A stretch of DNA of 64,000 nt from Phoronis australis (GCA_002633005.1 NMRA01000629.1:109589-173588); one strand, 5' to 3'. Numbered from the stretch's first letter, positions 46,942-59,149 are shown. Numbers and translations: made by a program. Notes: generated by a model not told the origin, from the sequence alone.

Positions 46942-48822
46942 ATGGCTGTCATGCCTATCAAAGTGTTGTTATGGATCTGTTCCTTAAAAGTTTTCCTCGT
47001 CTTATTCTTCTTTGATGCTTCATCCCACTGTGAAAATTGTGGCCAGTCCTTCGATCTTAAAAAAAGAAAAGTCGCGGGAAATGCGGAGTTACTCTCAAGC
47101 TCAACCACATATACGATTTTGGACTGCATGTTAGCATGTTTAGCTGTCAAGGACTGTGATACTTTTGCATATTCGCTGAAGCGTAGGGAATGTCGCACAT
47201 TCTGGGTCAACGACCAGCAGCTTACCGGAAAACGTCAAGAATTAACAGACGCTGAGTGGAATTATTATGAGAAAAGAGGACTCGTTCCAGGAACCTTCAC
47301 ACCAGCAGGTTTGATTCCATCTGAAGCAGCAAACTCAAACGTTAACTGGATACATCCAGCATGCATACAAATGTATTTTACTAAAACGTCACACACGTCC
47401 ATCAATTTCTCTGAATGAAGCTAGTTTTGGAAGTTTATACTTAAGTTGACTATAAAACAGCTTTCCATCACAAGTATCAACTTTTTATTTAGAATACAAG
47501 CTGTCATGAAATTGGTCTCAAATTGTTTTAGTCAAATTAGAGGTGATTAAGGGTTTCAATAGAACTGATACTCCGTTAGTGCTTGAGGTCCACCACTTCA
47601 AGTTGACTTGTCACGTATCATCTCAAACGCCGGATTTGATCTCAAAGATTGACAACTGCTAGAACATATCAAATCCAGAAATCACTTTACGTCTCAGTAC
47701 GGAACAATTTAGACTTAGTTCTATAGCAGAAAGTGATTTAAATTAACGGGTTGGTGCACGTGGGTTCATAGACGCTTTAAAGAAGCAATTAAATGAGTTC
47801 AGTAATTAACACAAAGCATCATTTTTGCAGTTACATGTATACATAATATATAGTCACGTCATCTTTTCTTGAAAAACAATCGAAGTCGTGAAAGACTACG
47901 ACCAGTGGCAGAGTGTAATGTTGTTTACCAATTCACATGTCATATGGACGAATGTCTTCGTCCTTATTCTCGTGAGCAGTGTCACATAGGACACACGATG
48001 TGTTCTCTCTCGCGACGGTTGTCCATGCACTCGCAGATCATTTCATACACCAACATGGCCGAAATATAACTAGGCAAGAAATACTAGACAATACCATCAT
48101 TCGCTATGTTGAAAATGACACATTTTGGTTAAAGATTTTGGAATCGCTATTGATCAGTTACAAAAAACCTGTGTTGAATGAGCAGCTCACAGGCGTGTAC
48201 CGCACTCTGGCTCTGTTTCGTTAGGGTTGCGGGCTTACTATCGTGTGTTGGATTCACACTCTCTGCTTGTATGCCCCTCTTCCCCATGTCACGAGTATTC
48301 CAATATTTATTTCGCTATGCATAATTTCATTCCATTTGTTGCCTGATGATAAGACATGTAGTCTCGAAATATAGCTAGTGTTTTACTTTGTTTGTTTGTT
48401 ATGTCTCTCGGTGTTTTACTACATACCTGCACACCTTACGAAAGGAGACTGTTACTAAACAACGAGCGTACCAGTATCAAGTTTGCAAACAAAAAATCTA
48501 GTATTCGTATTATTTATTTATGTGTATGTGAATGCGTATGCGTATGCGTATGAATACACCTGTATATCGCTACTTTTCAGTTTGCGTCACCACGGAAGTG
48601 TCTGGTTATGACGTCAAGTGTGGAGACTGTCAAGGAAACGATATTCGTGAGATCATCAATTCCAATCCGGTTTCCTGTGCGTGGGCGTGTAACAACTCTA
48701 ATAACTGCGTGGCGTTTGTTATGTACAATGGAAAGACGTGCTACATAAAGTACAAGTCTTGTGAGATCCCCACTACTGAAGGTCCAATCAACTCACTGTG
48801 CGTTGTGTACACTAAGAAATAA
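46942..48822 (+). CDS. PAN/apple-like secreted protein, complete two-exon gene (gene 3)
   Basis: Exon 1 is 46942-47308 (367 bases, donor cagcag|gtttga). Exon 2 is 48581-48822 (acceptor cttttcag). Both borders are phase 1 and join to 202 residues. Residues 1 to about 28 form a signal peptide (hydrophobic VFLVLFFFDASSH). The first module (about 35-110) has the PAN-like pattern LDCMLACLAVKDCDTFAY and CRTFWV. The second module (about 125-200) has CGDCQG, SCAWACNNSNNCVAF, TCYIKYKSC and ends VVYTKK. PAN/apple modules usually mediate extracellular protein or sugar binding; the target is unknown. AATAAA at 48904 is a likely polyadenylation signal. Genes 1 and 2 are its local paralogues. The intron holds a Penelope-like relic. 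This is the best-supported intact gene in the window. Confidence 0.85.
47860..48400 (+). pseudogene. Penelope-like element 3' fragment in the gene 3 intron
   Basis: One frame reads NVVYQFTCH, HIGHTMCSLSRRLSMH; a one-base shift then continues ITRQEILDNTIIRY, FWLKILESLLI and LNEQLTG. This is the GIY-YIG endonuclease domain of Penelope-like retroelements (VVYQFTC before the core, IGHT in it, CSLSRRL after it). The following gtctcgaaatatagctagtg (48362-48381) resembles sequence usually found after that domain. There is no polymerase here, so only the 3' part was inserted or survived. Confidence 0.7.
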
Positions 48823-49079
48823 ATCAATTAGTTTCCAAGAATGTGTTGTAATAGAAAACATTTTCGCAATTACATTTCCAAAGTCGTATTTTTTACTGAA
48901 GTGAATAAAGAAGTTCAATGAAATATTCACATTTAACAAATTCCCAACGTCACTAGATTTTACGACTGGTAAGATGTCATTGATTTATTCAACTAGACGA
49001 CCATGTTGTACGTCATATAGCAAACGCATGGTGCAATTCCTGTAACATCCATGAATATAACGTATCATTATGTTTACTA

Positions 49080-49086
49080 TTGTTTT

Positions 49087-49124
<38 letters not shown>

Positions 49125-49131
49125 ATCATTA
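49080..49131 (+). repeat. GTT microsatellite
   Basis: More than ten GTT triplets, located after the gene 3 3' end at the position equivalent to the ATT tract of gene 1. Confidence 0.85.
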
Positions 49132-49320
49132 TCGTTTTATTTATCGTTATAACCAATCAAAAGTACTATTATTGACAACAATGCATAATGACTACAGTAC
49201 TAATAATGAATTTACTAATAATCAAACTACGTTTACTACTGTAATTGCAACCCAAACATCTAATTACTTTAAAATATTTTTGCCACAGTAATTGTCTGGA
49301 TGATACAACTAAAATGTTCT

Positions 49321-50330
49321 AACCATAAAGTTAAAATTGAAATTGACCGGGATGCACAGAATGATAGACAGTATCGCCTGTGCGCCTACTGTGAAGACAA
49401 TCGTTTGGTTGAAGACGAGTATCATTTCGTCTGCGTCTGCAGTTTGTAGTCTGAATTAATATAAGCAGCACTTCTCAACGTCTAGCCTTGGTTTCATATA
49501 ACACACAAAATTTGAAATCACGTTTTTTTGTACAGTGGTCCAGTCTCATGCATCCTCTTTCAACAAAGTCGTTGCAATCTATGCTGTAGTCTAAAGTAAG
49601 TAAATCTTAAGTCAGTGATGAAATTCGAAATTTGATATTACTTGTTGGTGGAATAGACTTTTGAGGTTTGTGGTCATGCATCATTACAAATAAAAATGCG
49701 TTATATATTTCTGAATTTTATCCCAAAATTGAGATCAGAGTCTAAAACATCTTCACCCTGATAAGAGATGTTTTGTACACAGCTGGAAAAACTTTCCACT
49801 GAGTTGAAATAATTCACACAGAAAATTTCCTCCCGGGCGGAATTCATTAGCCTCCGTAGACAGATGTGTTAACAACATTTAGATAATTTCACGTGACGAT
49901 GAAACATTTACAGGACTTGTCAATCAATCAAGAACGACGGAAGTGACAGTAACTAAATGCACCCAAATACATGTAGGCAGAAGTATTTTCCATGAAGGTG
50001 CCTGATGAAAGGTCAAAAATCAGTATCACGAAACTACACTTGTTACTAAAACGAATGACTTGAGCCATAACTGGCTGGCTACTGAGAATTCTGCTGGAAA
50101 TTTCGGAACCCCAAAGTTAACAGCTGCAAAGAAGCCACATAGCTTGAATGTCTACATTAACCAAAACGACTGCAAATATCTGTAAGAACTTTAGCTCAAC
50201 GAAATCCTCACTGCGGATAATCCTACCGTTGCTTTTAGTCCGATTGGAATTCTGCCATGAAATGAAAGAGAAACTATTCGCAGCATTAAGATGGAAGCTA
50301 GAAATGCCGTGGTTGTCCCCGTGTACGATT
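49321..50330 (+). repeat. Duplicated block E, third copy, with best LINE zinc-finger relic
   Basis: At about 49345-49440 the + strand reads DRDAQNDRQYRLCAYC, then EDEYHFVCVC. This is a Cys-Cys...His-Cys segment typical of the C-terminus of many LINE polyproteins. Following sequence aligns with 5880-7270. This copy shows that the shared unit began as a LINE 3' fragment. Confidence 0.65.
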
Positions 50331-52094
50331 CAACCAATATGCCTACATTACAAAGTCTTCATCTTATGTACCGAACTTAAAAACAATTCCACGCCTTGTG
50401 TGGCATTTATCATGAAGTGGGGCACATTAGTTTGTCAGAAATTATAGACATCCAATTTTTACAACCTTTTATGTAAAGTACGTGTATTTATGGCACTTCA
50501 TATTTTACTTTACCACCTTTGAGCTCTTCTCAATGGAATGGGTGCAACTGTCTCAAAAAGTCTTTCACCCGTTTGCAAAGGCATGTACACAAAAGTGCAT
50601 TATTCTCTTAGATCATCACACTGAAAATGGTCACCATCAAGGTATTATGTTGCCATTTCAAAGTTCTGTGCCATACATGTAGCTACCATGGACAACATAT
50701 TGAAAGATGCTGAACATTCACAGCAAAGTAAGTTTAGTGTATCCTCGGACGAAAACAGAATAAAGACATAACGGGACGAGGGGTGATTTATTGCCACCAG
50801 TAACTTCAAATGAACATGCTTATCAGTCGTAAGATACAGTACCAGTGGACATCAAGAAACAACATCAACAGCCTCTTCGGCTTACATTAACCAAATCTTG
50901 CGCTAAAAGGATTTGCACACAAGCTCCTGGATAGTAAGCAACGGTCACCCCTCAGACTTTCCAGAAAACTCTTGGACACATCAATGGCCTGCGGCGGCCG
51001 TCAAGGATTGAAGTGAGCTACTAGTCTCTTTTCATGGGCTTGGCCAAAGGTGCTGTACAAAATGCAGGTAATTGCTGTCGTAAACCAAGTTCTGTCGTCA
51101 ACATGATAGTAACTTATTAGTCAAATTTCATGAATATCCACCTAGGAACTTGGAATACAATGCGAAACGCAAGGAAAACCATACATGTACTTGCCACTAG
51201 TGCACTCCACATTTATCGAAATTGCCAGAATTAAAATCCACATACTTTCCGAAAAAATAACACAACAATATCTTTGAGTTTATTGATGTATGGGATATTG
51301 ACTTTCCGAAATTCGTGTAATTATCTTTGACAAGTGCTATCACACAACAATTTCCGATATGGTTTTTACGATTTTGTTGCCAATCGTCTATTCTCCCATT
51401 GTCTGCCAACCATTCGCTGATATCAATGCCAATAACATTTAAGCAGTTTAGTACGCTTTTAAGTCATTAATGGAGTGGAATTAAGCTCCGCCGGTAGAGT
51501 GTTAGAAAGCGGCTACGCGGCCTTCCAGTTTCAGTCGGCACTGAGAATGATTCCAGAGTATCACTTTTCTCGCCGATAGTATACCCCAAGCAGCTAGGTC
51601 AATGACAGTCCAAGCTCCTTCCAAAAATCATCTATGAGGCACAGTGATTTTAGACGAGGAACAAACATGTGCCTGAAGTACAGGTAGCTGTGATAGGTTT
51701 TGAAGATCTTTGAGGAATTCAATTTATTTGAAACTGACGGTTCATAAAGCACTCAAAAGATACAGTGTTCTCCACATCGTCAACTAAGTTGGTTGTTTCT
51801 CTGTCCTCTTGAAAACCAATCGTGACACGTTTTGATAAGCATCCATCTTCCTGATGCAACTGCACTTAAGTTTCGTTATATTATAAGTACATTGCATTCG
51901 AAATCATGGTAGATTTGAAACTTGTCGGTCATATATGTCAGTGCAAAGAAATGGACAAAGACCACAGAAAAAATAGATATTAAATAGCATACGCAAAAAA
52001 TATGAACATATAGGGATAATCGCCCGCACCTAAGTAAAGCATAGCATAGCCTCACGCGTTTATATGTGAAACAATTGAGGAAAATACTTGCTGA
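50331..52094. repeat. Duplicated block F, third copy, and adjoining non-coding sequence
   Basis: Bases 50900-51420 align with 7480-7960. The remainder (50331-50900 and 51420-52094) has no recognised gene. Confidence 0.5.
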
Positions 52095-53052
52095 AAAAAA
52101 TATTGATTTTTACATAAATATATGTATATGCTACGAAAACCAATTTCAGTTCTATGTTGTATTGTATTTATTATTCAAATGCACGCAAGATTAAAAATAC
52201 GAGGCGTTATAAAATACAATAACAATAAAACAAGTAGCCTTTTGTAATGACAAGAACCACATATGTAATTATTGAAAGGGTAGTAAGCGTCATCGTTAAC
52301 GAATTAACTAAATGAATCCTACATGAGATTGATTTACCATGTTGATTTGAAAATTTTCTAACTTATACACTGGCAACAAATTGACAGATGTTTAAGCGCA
52401 CTGACGTATGAAAGCAGAATTGCAGAAATATACATTTACTACATCATGGCGGGTGTGACTTTGAAGCACAGTAAAACATTATATTGTATATTTCAATACA
52501 TCAGCAAAAGCGTAAATTTACTTTGCGTGTATGCTTCAAATTCAGTATAGAGGCGCATTTTGGCGGATTCACGGCCTCAGCCCCTTGAACTACTCAGTAA
52601 GTACGTCTGGTAATCCAAAAGTCCTGTTCTTGTATNTATTTATTATTCAAATGCATGCAAGATTAAAAATACGAGGCATGATAAAATACAATAACAATAA
52701 AACAAGTAGCCTTTTGTAATGACAAGAACCACATATGTAATTATTGAAAGGGTAGTAAGCGTCAGCGTTAACGAATTAACTAAATGAATCCTACATGAGA
52801 TTGATTTACCATGTTGATTTGAAAATTTTCTAACTTATACACTGGCAACAAATTGACAGATGTTTAAGCGCACTGACGTATGAAAGCAGAATTGCAGAAA
52901 TATACATTTACTACATCATGGCTGGTGTGGCTTTGAAGCACAGTAAAACATTATATTGTATATTTCAATACATCAGCAAAAGCGTAAATTTACTTTGCGT
53001 GTATGCTTCAAATTCAGTATAGAGGCGCATTTTGGCGGATTCCTGTTCTTGT
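52095..53052. repeat. Block I, present twice around a single N
   Basis: Bases 52163-52635 and 52637-53052 are near-identical: a handful of single-base differences, plus about 58 bases missing from the second near its end. They are separated by one N at 52636. This looks like two haplotypes of the same locus joined end to end. A diverged relative is at 19331-19990. Confidence 0.75.
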
Positions 53053-53079
53053 ATCCAGTAACATTTTGCAGCAAACCCA

Positions 53080-53640
53080 GAATGTCGGGTAATGACGTGT
53101 TGAAATATTGAGTTTTACTTGACAATGGCTAGAATATCGACGGCAGTTTTGTCATTAGGTGAAAGTCCTCTTTCCTTGGCTGTTCACAGCAGCCTCTAGA
53201 GATGTACCAACGGAGGTGATCAGAACTGTACATTGGCATTTGCTTTTCATATACAGTAGCTCCCTCCAGCAGCTTCAGGGATGCTAGAGCTTTCCATTCC
53301 TCAAGCACTGTTGTTCTTTCTCCACAACCACTGCGATGCTCTTTCAGCCTGGTAAACCTTGTCATCCACAACTTTCTTCCAGTCGCTTATGCAAGGCTGA
53401 CGTTAATGTCCAATAACCTGCTGTATCCAAGATGCCGCTTCTCTCATGTTGTTTCCCAGTGTCATCTCCCTTGCGTAGGAAACCAGTGCATCCTACATGG
53501 GCCACTTGTCACATTTCGGTCCTTCTTAAAAGCCTTCTCTAGGTGTCCTACCACTTCTACTAAATACCGTGTATCCAATTGTATCGCTGTCATGACAATA
53601 ATTTATTTAAACTATGTCTTTCAATTTAAAATGAGGACAT
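53080..53640 (-). pseudogene. LINE reverse-transcriptase relic, second copy
   Basis: Homologous to 38931-39640 on the same strand, with further shifts and deletions. The conserved stretch around cagcctc-agag-tgt-ccaac is recognisable. It lacks the Harbinger-type insertion, so it marks the pre-insertion sequence at that border. Confidence 0.55.
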
Positions 53641-54645
53641 TCTTGTTAGGATTTCTCCGGAAATTCCTGCTGTTAATATACTTTTTGTCAGTCGACTGTG
53701 AGCGCATGGGCGTTTTTATCCTAACTGGGAGGTAAATTAAAAACTCTGTGGTAATTACAGAGCTTTGCTTTCCAGCATATTTCAAAACTTGAATTGAGTG
53801 ATTTTCCACGAAATTCCGACTCAGGGAAAGTGAATAACTCTGTAATACATTTTGCCATATGATACTTTTTGTTTTGAAAGTCATTTTCCTGCGTTTTCGC
53901 GTTTTGTGCCTCTTTAACGGCAAAGGTCGCTTTTGAAGTCCAAGAAGCACACGTTGTTAACCCTTATTACAAGGTTAGAGGAGGCTATTTGGATCCAAGA
54001 AGTACCTATTCCAGAACATATACCCAATCTGTAATCGAATAAATTTGAAAGAAACGCTCCACTCACGATTCGAACACGAAGAACACCGCCATTTTGAACT
54101 TACCGCGAACCCGGATGCACAGTTCATTCAGGAACACAAGCTAAGTGTACGCCGCCGGTGCGACTGGAGTAGTGTATGTTACCAGCTTGCAAACGGGGAT
54201 AAGTAACCGACAGCCCGCCTTAACGTTGATAAAAATCAAAATACGGACAGTTTTATCGACTTCGCAGACAAAATGTGGCGAATAAATTTTGACAGAAAAA
54301 GGTTCGAATCACAAATGCCGTATAGGCTACATACAAAAATATTTTCACACACTTGCATGAATTACGGGCTGGTTAGTCCTGTGTTACTCTGCCCCAGAAG
54401 CCCTAAGGTTACATGTAGCTAAGCCTGCTAGCAGTACTGAAGACTATCGTTAAAATACAGCTTGTTACTATACAGGTTTGCGCCAAGGCTAACCTTAGGC
54501 CTACAGTGTACGTGGTCACTGGCCACAGCGCTCGCTCAAACGAGGTTTATTTAGAACTTCGGGTCTTCTGGCGAACAGTTTAAAGTTGCTGGCTTTCAAA
54601 TGAGATTTTCCCAGACTTTACATGAGCGCACTTAGCCTAAAATGG
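53641..54645. repeat. Non-coding duplicated blocks, including block D second copy
   Basis: Bases 53680-53945 match 46190-46470. Bases 53946-54645 match 1536-2350. No gene. Confidence 0.65.
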
Positions 54646-54706
54646 ATGGACAACAACAACAAAAAACAACAACAACAAAAACAACAACAACAACAAAATT
54701 ATTGCA
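54646..54706 (+). repeat. AAC microsatellite
   Basis: Imperfect AAC/ACA triplets interrupted by extra A residues. Confidence 0.85.
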
Positions 54707-54925
54707 GTTAGTGGTAGTACTAACTATAATTATAACTAAGTTAGACGAATTTGAGTCTGATTCAAAGCGCTTCGCTTAATCTTTCAGCCATACCCGGCCG
54801 TAGGACTCAACTACGCCCGAGTCGTGTTTGCGCAGATGACAGGATCGTGCACACGATTAGAGGAGGCTTTACATGTATGTCATTCATTGGCATTAAACTT
54901 GCGTGGTTGCTACACCATTACCGTC

Positions 54926-55207
54926 GATATTGTCGTTGGCCAAACGAGTGAAAACGTTACACCTGTAAATTACGCGCGTACGTTAATTCTTGTTAGAGGC
55001 GTAAAGTAATTACCTATAGCGTAAAGTAATTATCACATTGCGACCAAAAGAAAGTATTTGCGGCGGTAAAAGTTACTCACGACGCAAATAATTACTTTAC
55101 GCGGCAAATAATTTATATATGCCGCACTTAATTTCGACTGTAACAAGAAATTTCTTACACAGGTAATTTAATGGCGTAACGTTCACCCATTTGGCCAACA
55201 ATACATG
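54926..55207. mobile_element. Small inverted-repeat element (MITE)
   Basis: cgttggccaaacgagtgaaa on the left pairs with the reverse complement of cacccatttggccaaca on the right, and the pairing continues through cgttac and taaatta segments. The interior repeats gcgtaaagtaatta in both orientations. About 280 bases, no ORF. Confidence 0.7.
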
Positions 55208-55920
55208 TGCATCATTGGGTACCAAGGAAGTCTAAAAGTAAATGTCTGTAGCTAACTAAGTTTTAAAACAGCGAAATAGCTACCAAAAAGAAGTGTGGCG
55301 TGAATGTCTTAAAATCGACAAAGAAACAAAACGGCAGAAAATATGATTGTTATCTGCTATTTTGGTGTACTTGCTAGCATAGTAGGGTAAGGTGCAAGCA
55401 TATCAAATTTCTAATTGAAGGTGATCGTCAAATGTTCATCCAGTGTCCACTTTAATGGTGGATTGGTGGATTGACATGCATGCGCGCGTACACGTGTGTG
55501 CGTTTTCATTCTTTTAAATCCAGTACACGCCGATGGTAAGTTCACTATAGGCAATCTTCTGTCGTTGCTCAAACAAAAACCTTACATTTAAGAATGATTC
55601 CATATAAAACCACATGAAAAGGAAAAAATCACTCTATACTCAAAAATCCACACAGAGCTAATATTTTGTGCATCTGTTGATATGCTGGCCCAAAGTACGA
55701 GGCTGCAATATTTGCAATCAATGACCTTTGGTTACCGAGAAATGACCTACATGTATTTGACTATAAAGGCATATGTTGCATTTTTTCATGTCAGTAAAAC
55801 TGCATTTTTTGAACGGCAAAAAATCAGAATTGGAAAGCAGGTAACAAAGTTTGACATTGATGGTCATAAAGACTCCTGTAAGGTTAGTAAGAAAATGAAA
55901 TTTGCAACTCATAGGTACAA
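55208..55920. other. Gene-free stretch
   Basis: Opposed ORFs at 55682-56023 have no recognised motif and run across the boundary of the palindromic element, which argues against a gene. Confidence 0.45.
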
Positions 55921-57486
55921 TCAGGAAGAGATAACCAGGAATGGACAACTGTTTAGCGCATTTTAACGGATATTCAAAAGTGATTTCAAATGTAAATGTT
56001 AAAGTCGTCTGGAATCCAAGCATTGTGTTTGAAAGCTTAACTCTTTAGCTATAAAATGACACCACTTTGCTCCACACTAGGATGCTTTGAACATGACATG
56101 TTTTACCCCTAAAAAGATGCCTCTTCCCAGGCATGTACTCGGGCATAATCCTCTTTTTTGAACCAACAGATGTCACTTATATATGCAAATGAGGCTCGCA
56201 TCTCCTACTTCATATGACGTCATACGATGTCATACGTCGCGAACTTCCAATTTGAACCCTCCGGTGCCTATAGCGAATGACTTGAAACGCAGTTCTACCT
56301 GATTGGGCAGATCTAAGAAAATTAAGAACTCACACAAATCGATGTTCAAAGAACATTGAATGGTTTCACATGAAAATACATTTAATTGTATTTGGATACG
56401 CTTGCATATGTGTAAGCGTGGACTTTGTAATTTTGCTTATATCCAGATTTATAAGCAGGTGTTAGTCAAGAAATTAGCTGCTCCAGCCACGGGTGGCAGG
56501 TGTCGTGGCATCCGAGTCGCCGGGAAGTCCGATCCATGCATGCGCAATTCGACGAACTAATGCTAGTCGCTGGTCAACTCCTCTATGATTCATGCGCAAT
56601 TCGAAAAACTAATGCTAGTCGCTGGTCAGCTCCGCTATGATTTGAGACGTGCGGCTTAGCTCGAATCTATACCCGTGTTCTGGCTCCAAGGTCGTTCATT
56701 GACCCAGTTTCGGGAAAAGTTTATTTTAAGACGGTCATTTCCTGAAGATTTTTTTGAAAGAAATGATCCCGAAATCCTTGGCCTATAGAGCTGTTGAAAC
56801 ACAGCCACTGGTCCAGCTTCTGCCGCCGGGCGGCTGGGGAAAATGCTATGGAACGCGTGTCCCAAAAATGCCGCACACTTCAACTCCTGCAGTTCAAGTT
56901 CATTTCCCGTCAATCACTGTGCGCGGATTCTACGCGGGCAGCCAACACCTCATTTTTAACGTGGGTGCGTCACTGAGTCACGACGTGTCCAGCCTTTGCA
57001 GTATGCACGGGAATGTTCAATAAACGATTCGGTTTAGAAGAACCTAAATTCATTGCACAATACTACTGGGTACTACAAGCATCAAGGAAATGCAAAGGCA
57101 ATCTTTCCAAATTTACGAGCAATGACTTCAATTTCTTTTTCGATCAGATCTACGATTTGTAAATTTTTGAATTTCTTTAGTCTAGTTTTTTTTTAAATCC
57201 AATACATTCATGAATATCACTGTTATCGTTTAGAGTCCTTCTTTGCGATATGGTGGTCTGATGATGGTTCCAATTTTTGCAAGTCCGTCCTTCAGCCTTC
57301 AACTAAGTTCAGTGACGCTTTGCCACTTCTTACAAGACAGCTCCTGTGCTGTGCACGAATGTTTTTTGTTTTTGATGAATTTGAAATCTCAACTTCCCCT
57401 CGTGAGTAGTTGGCAGTGTCATGTGGGAGGTGTATAGAGGTTGCAGCACTGAAAAAAGTGGGGGCTAAAGCCCCCTCAGCCCTTAC
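55921..57486 (+). repeat. Left arm of 7.2-kb palindrome
   Basis: The arm is homologous in inverted orientation to 61511-63072 almost throughout. Landmarks include gaagagataacca at the outer end, tagctataaaatgacacc, tatgcaaatgaggctcgcat, cttggcctatagagctgt, and the inner gtgggggctaaagcc. Arms differ by substitutions and small indels, so they are not a recent perfect palindrome. Confidence 0.8.
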
Positions 57487-57489
57487 AAA

Positions 57490-57654
57490 AAAGAACTTTT
57501 AAAAGTTTTCTGAAAAACTTAACATTGTTCTGAAAAACTTAAGTTTTTGGCGAAAAACTTAAGTTTTAAAAACTTAAGTTTCTTTTAAAAACTTGTTCTG
57601 AAAAACTTAAGTTTTTTCGCCAAAAACTTAAGTTTTCAGCGAAAAACTTAAGAG
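57490..57654. repeat. Cluster of self-complementary AAACTTAAGTTT units
   Basis: Six CTTAAG centres, most inside aaaaacttaagtttt palindromes, occur in 165 bases with gcgaa or tctg spacers. The cluster begins exactly where homology to the other arm ends. Confidence 0.75.
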
Positions 57655-58412
57655 TGCAGTACACTTCAGACCAGGCAAAAATCCATGCAGGGGTGATAAA
57701 CCCTACATGTATGTCACGGATTTGGATCATATTATGCATTTTTGTTTACTTTGTTATGGTAATTACTAAAATCAGGAAGAGATAACCAGGAAGGGACAAC
57801 TAGCTAAACCGCCGTTTTTGGCCTCTTTCCCCGGATTAATTTCAGGACTTACGATTCGTTTAAAAGGAAACAGATGAGTTTATCGGAGACATTAAAGCTT
57901 TTTCTATAGAAGGATATCAAAAAACTCACTTTGCAACCTTAAACAGTGGTGTAATTGTACTTTGAAAATATCGACTTCAGCGCACTCAATCGTAACTTCC
58001 CACACGCAGTCACGGGCATTTAAGCTTTTCCGTCGATGTATAGATGGCGCAGTAGTCAAGTACTCCCTCATTTGAATATCAAATTTGCATGTGGGAGTTC
58101 TGAGACTCTCGTCAGTTGTTGGTCGAGCCCTTGATAAAGCGGTAACCTACCGCTGAGAGCACGCGCTGATGAAGATATCACAGCGAACTCGATCGCTTCC
58201 GCAATCAGGAGGTGAAAACACTCTGATGACCGCAGTTCTGAATTCCAGCTAAGCAAGCCCTATTTCGAGGAGCGGACTTTGAATTGTTTTTGTCCCCTGA
58301 CAGTGGATTGCAGAGACGGTTAGAATGAGGTCAACATCGAACTTTCTGCGGCTACCTATCGTGTTGACAAAGGTTTGAAGTGTTAGAACCATAGACGGAG
58401 CGAGCGGGTTGT

Positions 58413-59149
58413 CTATGATTCATGTTCTTCTTCAGTTGACGAAAACATTGCTATCGGCATAAAAATGACCGTGGGAAATTCATTTTGAAGTAGATACCTG
58501 TTTCCAAGAAAAAATTTTAATACTCTGTAATATCTCACCCTCCGCATGTCGTTTCTTTGACGTTGTTTGAGGTTGCGGTATTGTGAAACAACGCCGTCGG
58601 GTGAGAGAAAATGCACCGAATAATTGGAATTGGATGCAGGTCTTCCTTTAGAATGCCCGGACTCAACTGTGCCGTTTTCTTGGCAAGTCTCTTGCCTATC
58701 GAAATTTTTCTGAGCATTGAAGACATCGGCCTTTTCCTGCGCCAAACAACCTTTTGTCTGCTACAGAAATGTTATGCCTAATTTTCTACCATTTTAGCAC
58801 ACTTTTTGGCTCTGTTACAATTAGCACTGCCACAATCGTATTTTTTAATTCCGCCACAATATGCATACTTGGAAGTTAGTTTTGCTAGGTGTTTTTCCAA
58901 ATTAAGCCACAACAGTTGTTCATCGTTAAAAGCCTCAAATTCCTCGACGCCATGGACATTTCCGTCAACACAAAACGCACCCTTGCCATTCTTAAAAATT
59001 CGTGTATATGTGCTATAATTGCTTCGAAGGACCGGCAGTAACCGTGGCTGGAATATAGGCAGCTTCGTGACTAAGTCTACAACTAACTCCTGTTGAAATT
59101 CTCTATACTTCAAAATTCTTGTTTGCAGGTGCTGGTGATTGCCATGCAA
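58413..59149 (-). other. Two adjacent unrecognised ORFs in palindrome spacer
   Basis: On the - strand 123 codons (59149-58778) are followed after about 30 bases, in another frame, by 110 codons (58745-58413). The first has a cysteine cluster (YCGGIKKYDCGSANC) and the second a basic, arginine-rich stretch (LKQRQRNDMRRVRYYR). Both look more protein-like than random frames, but no family is recognised. They could be the remains of the element's own protein. Confidence 0.35.
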
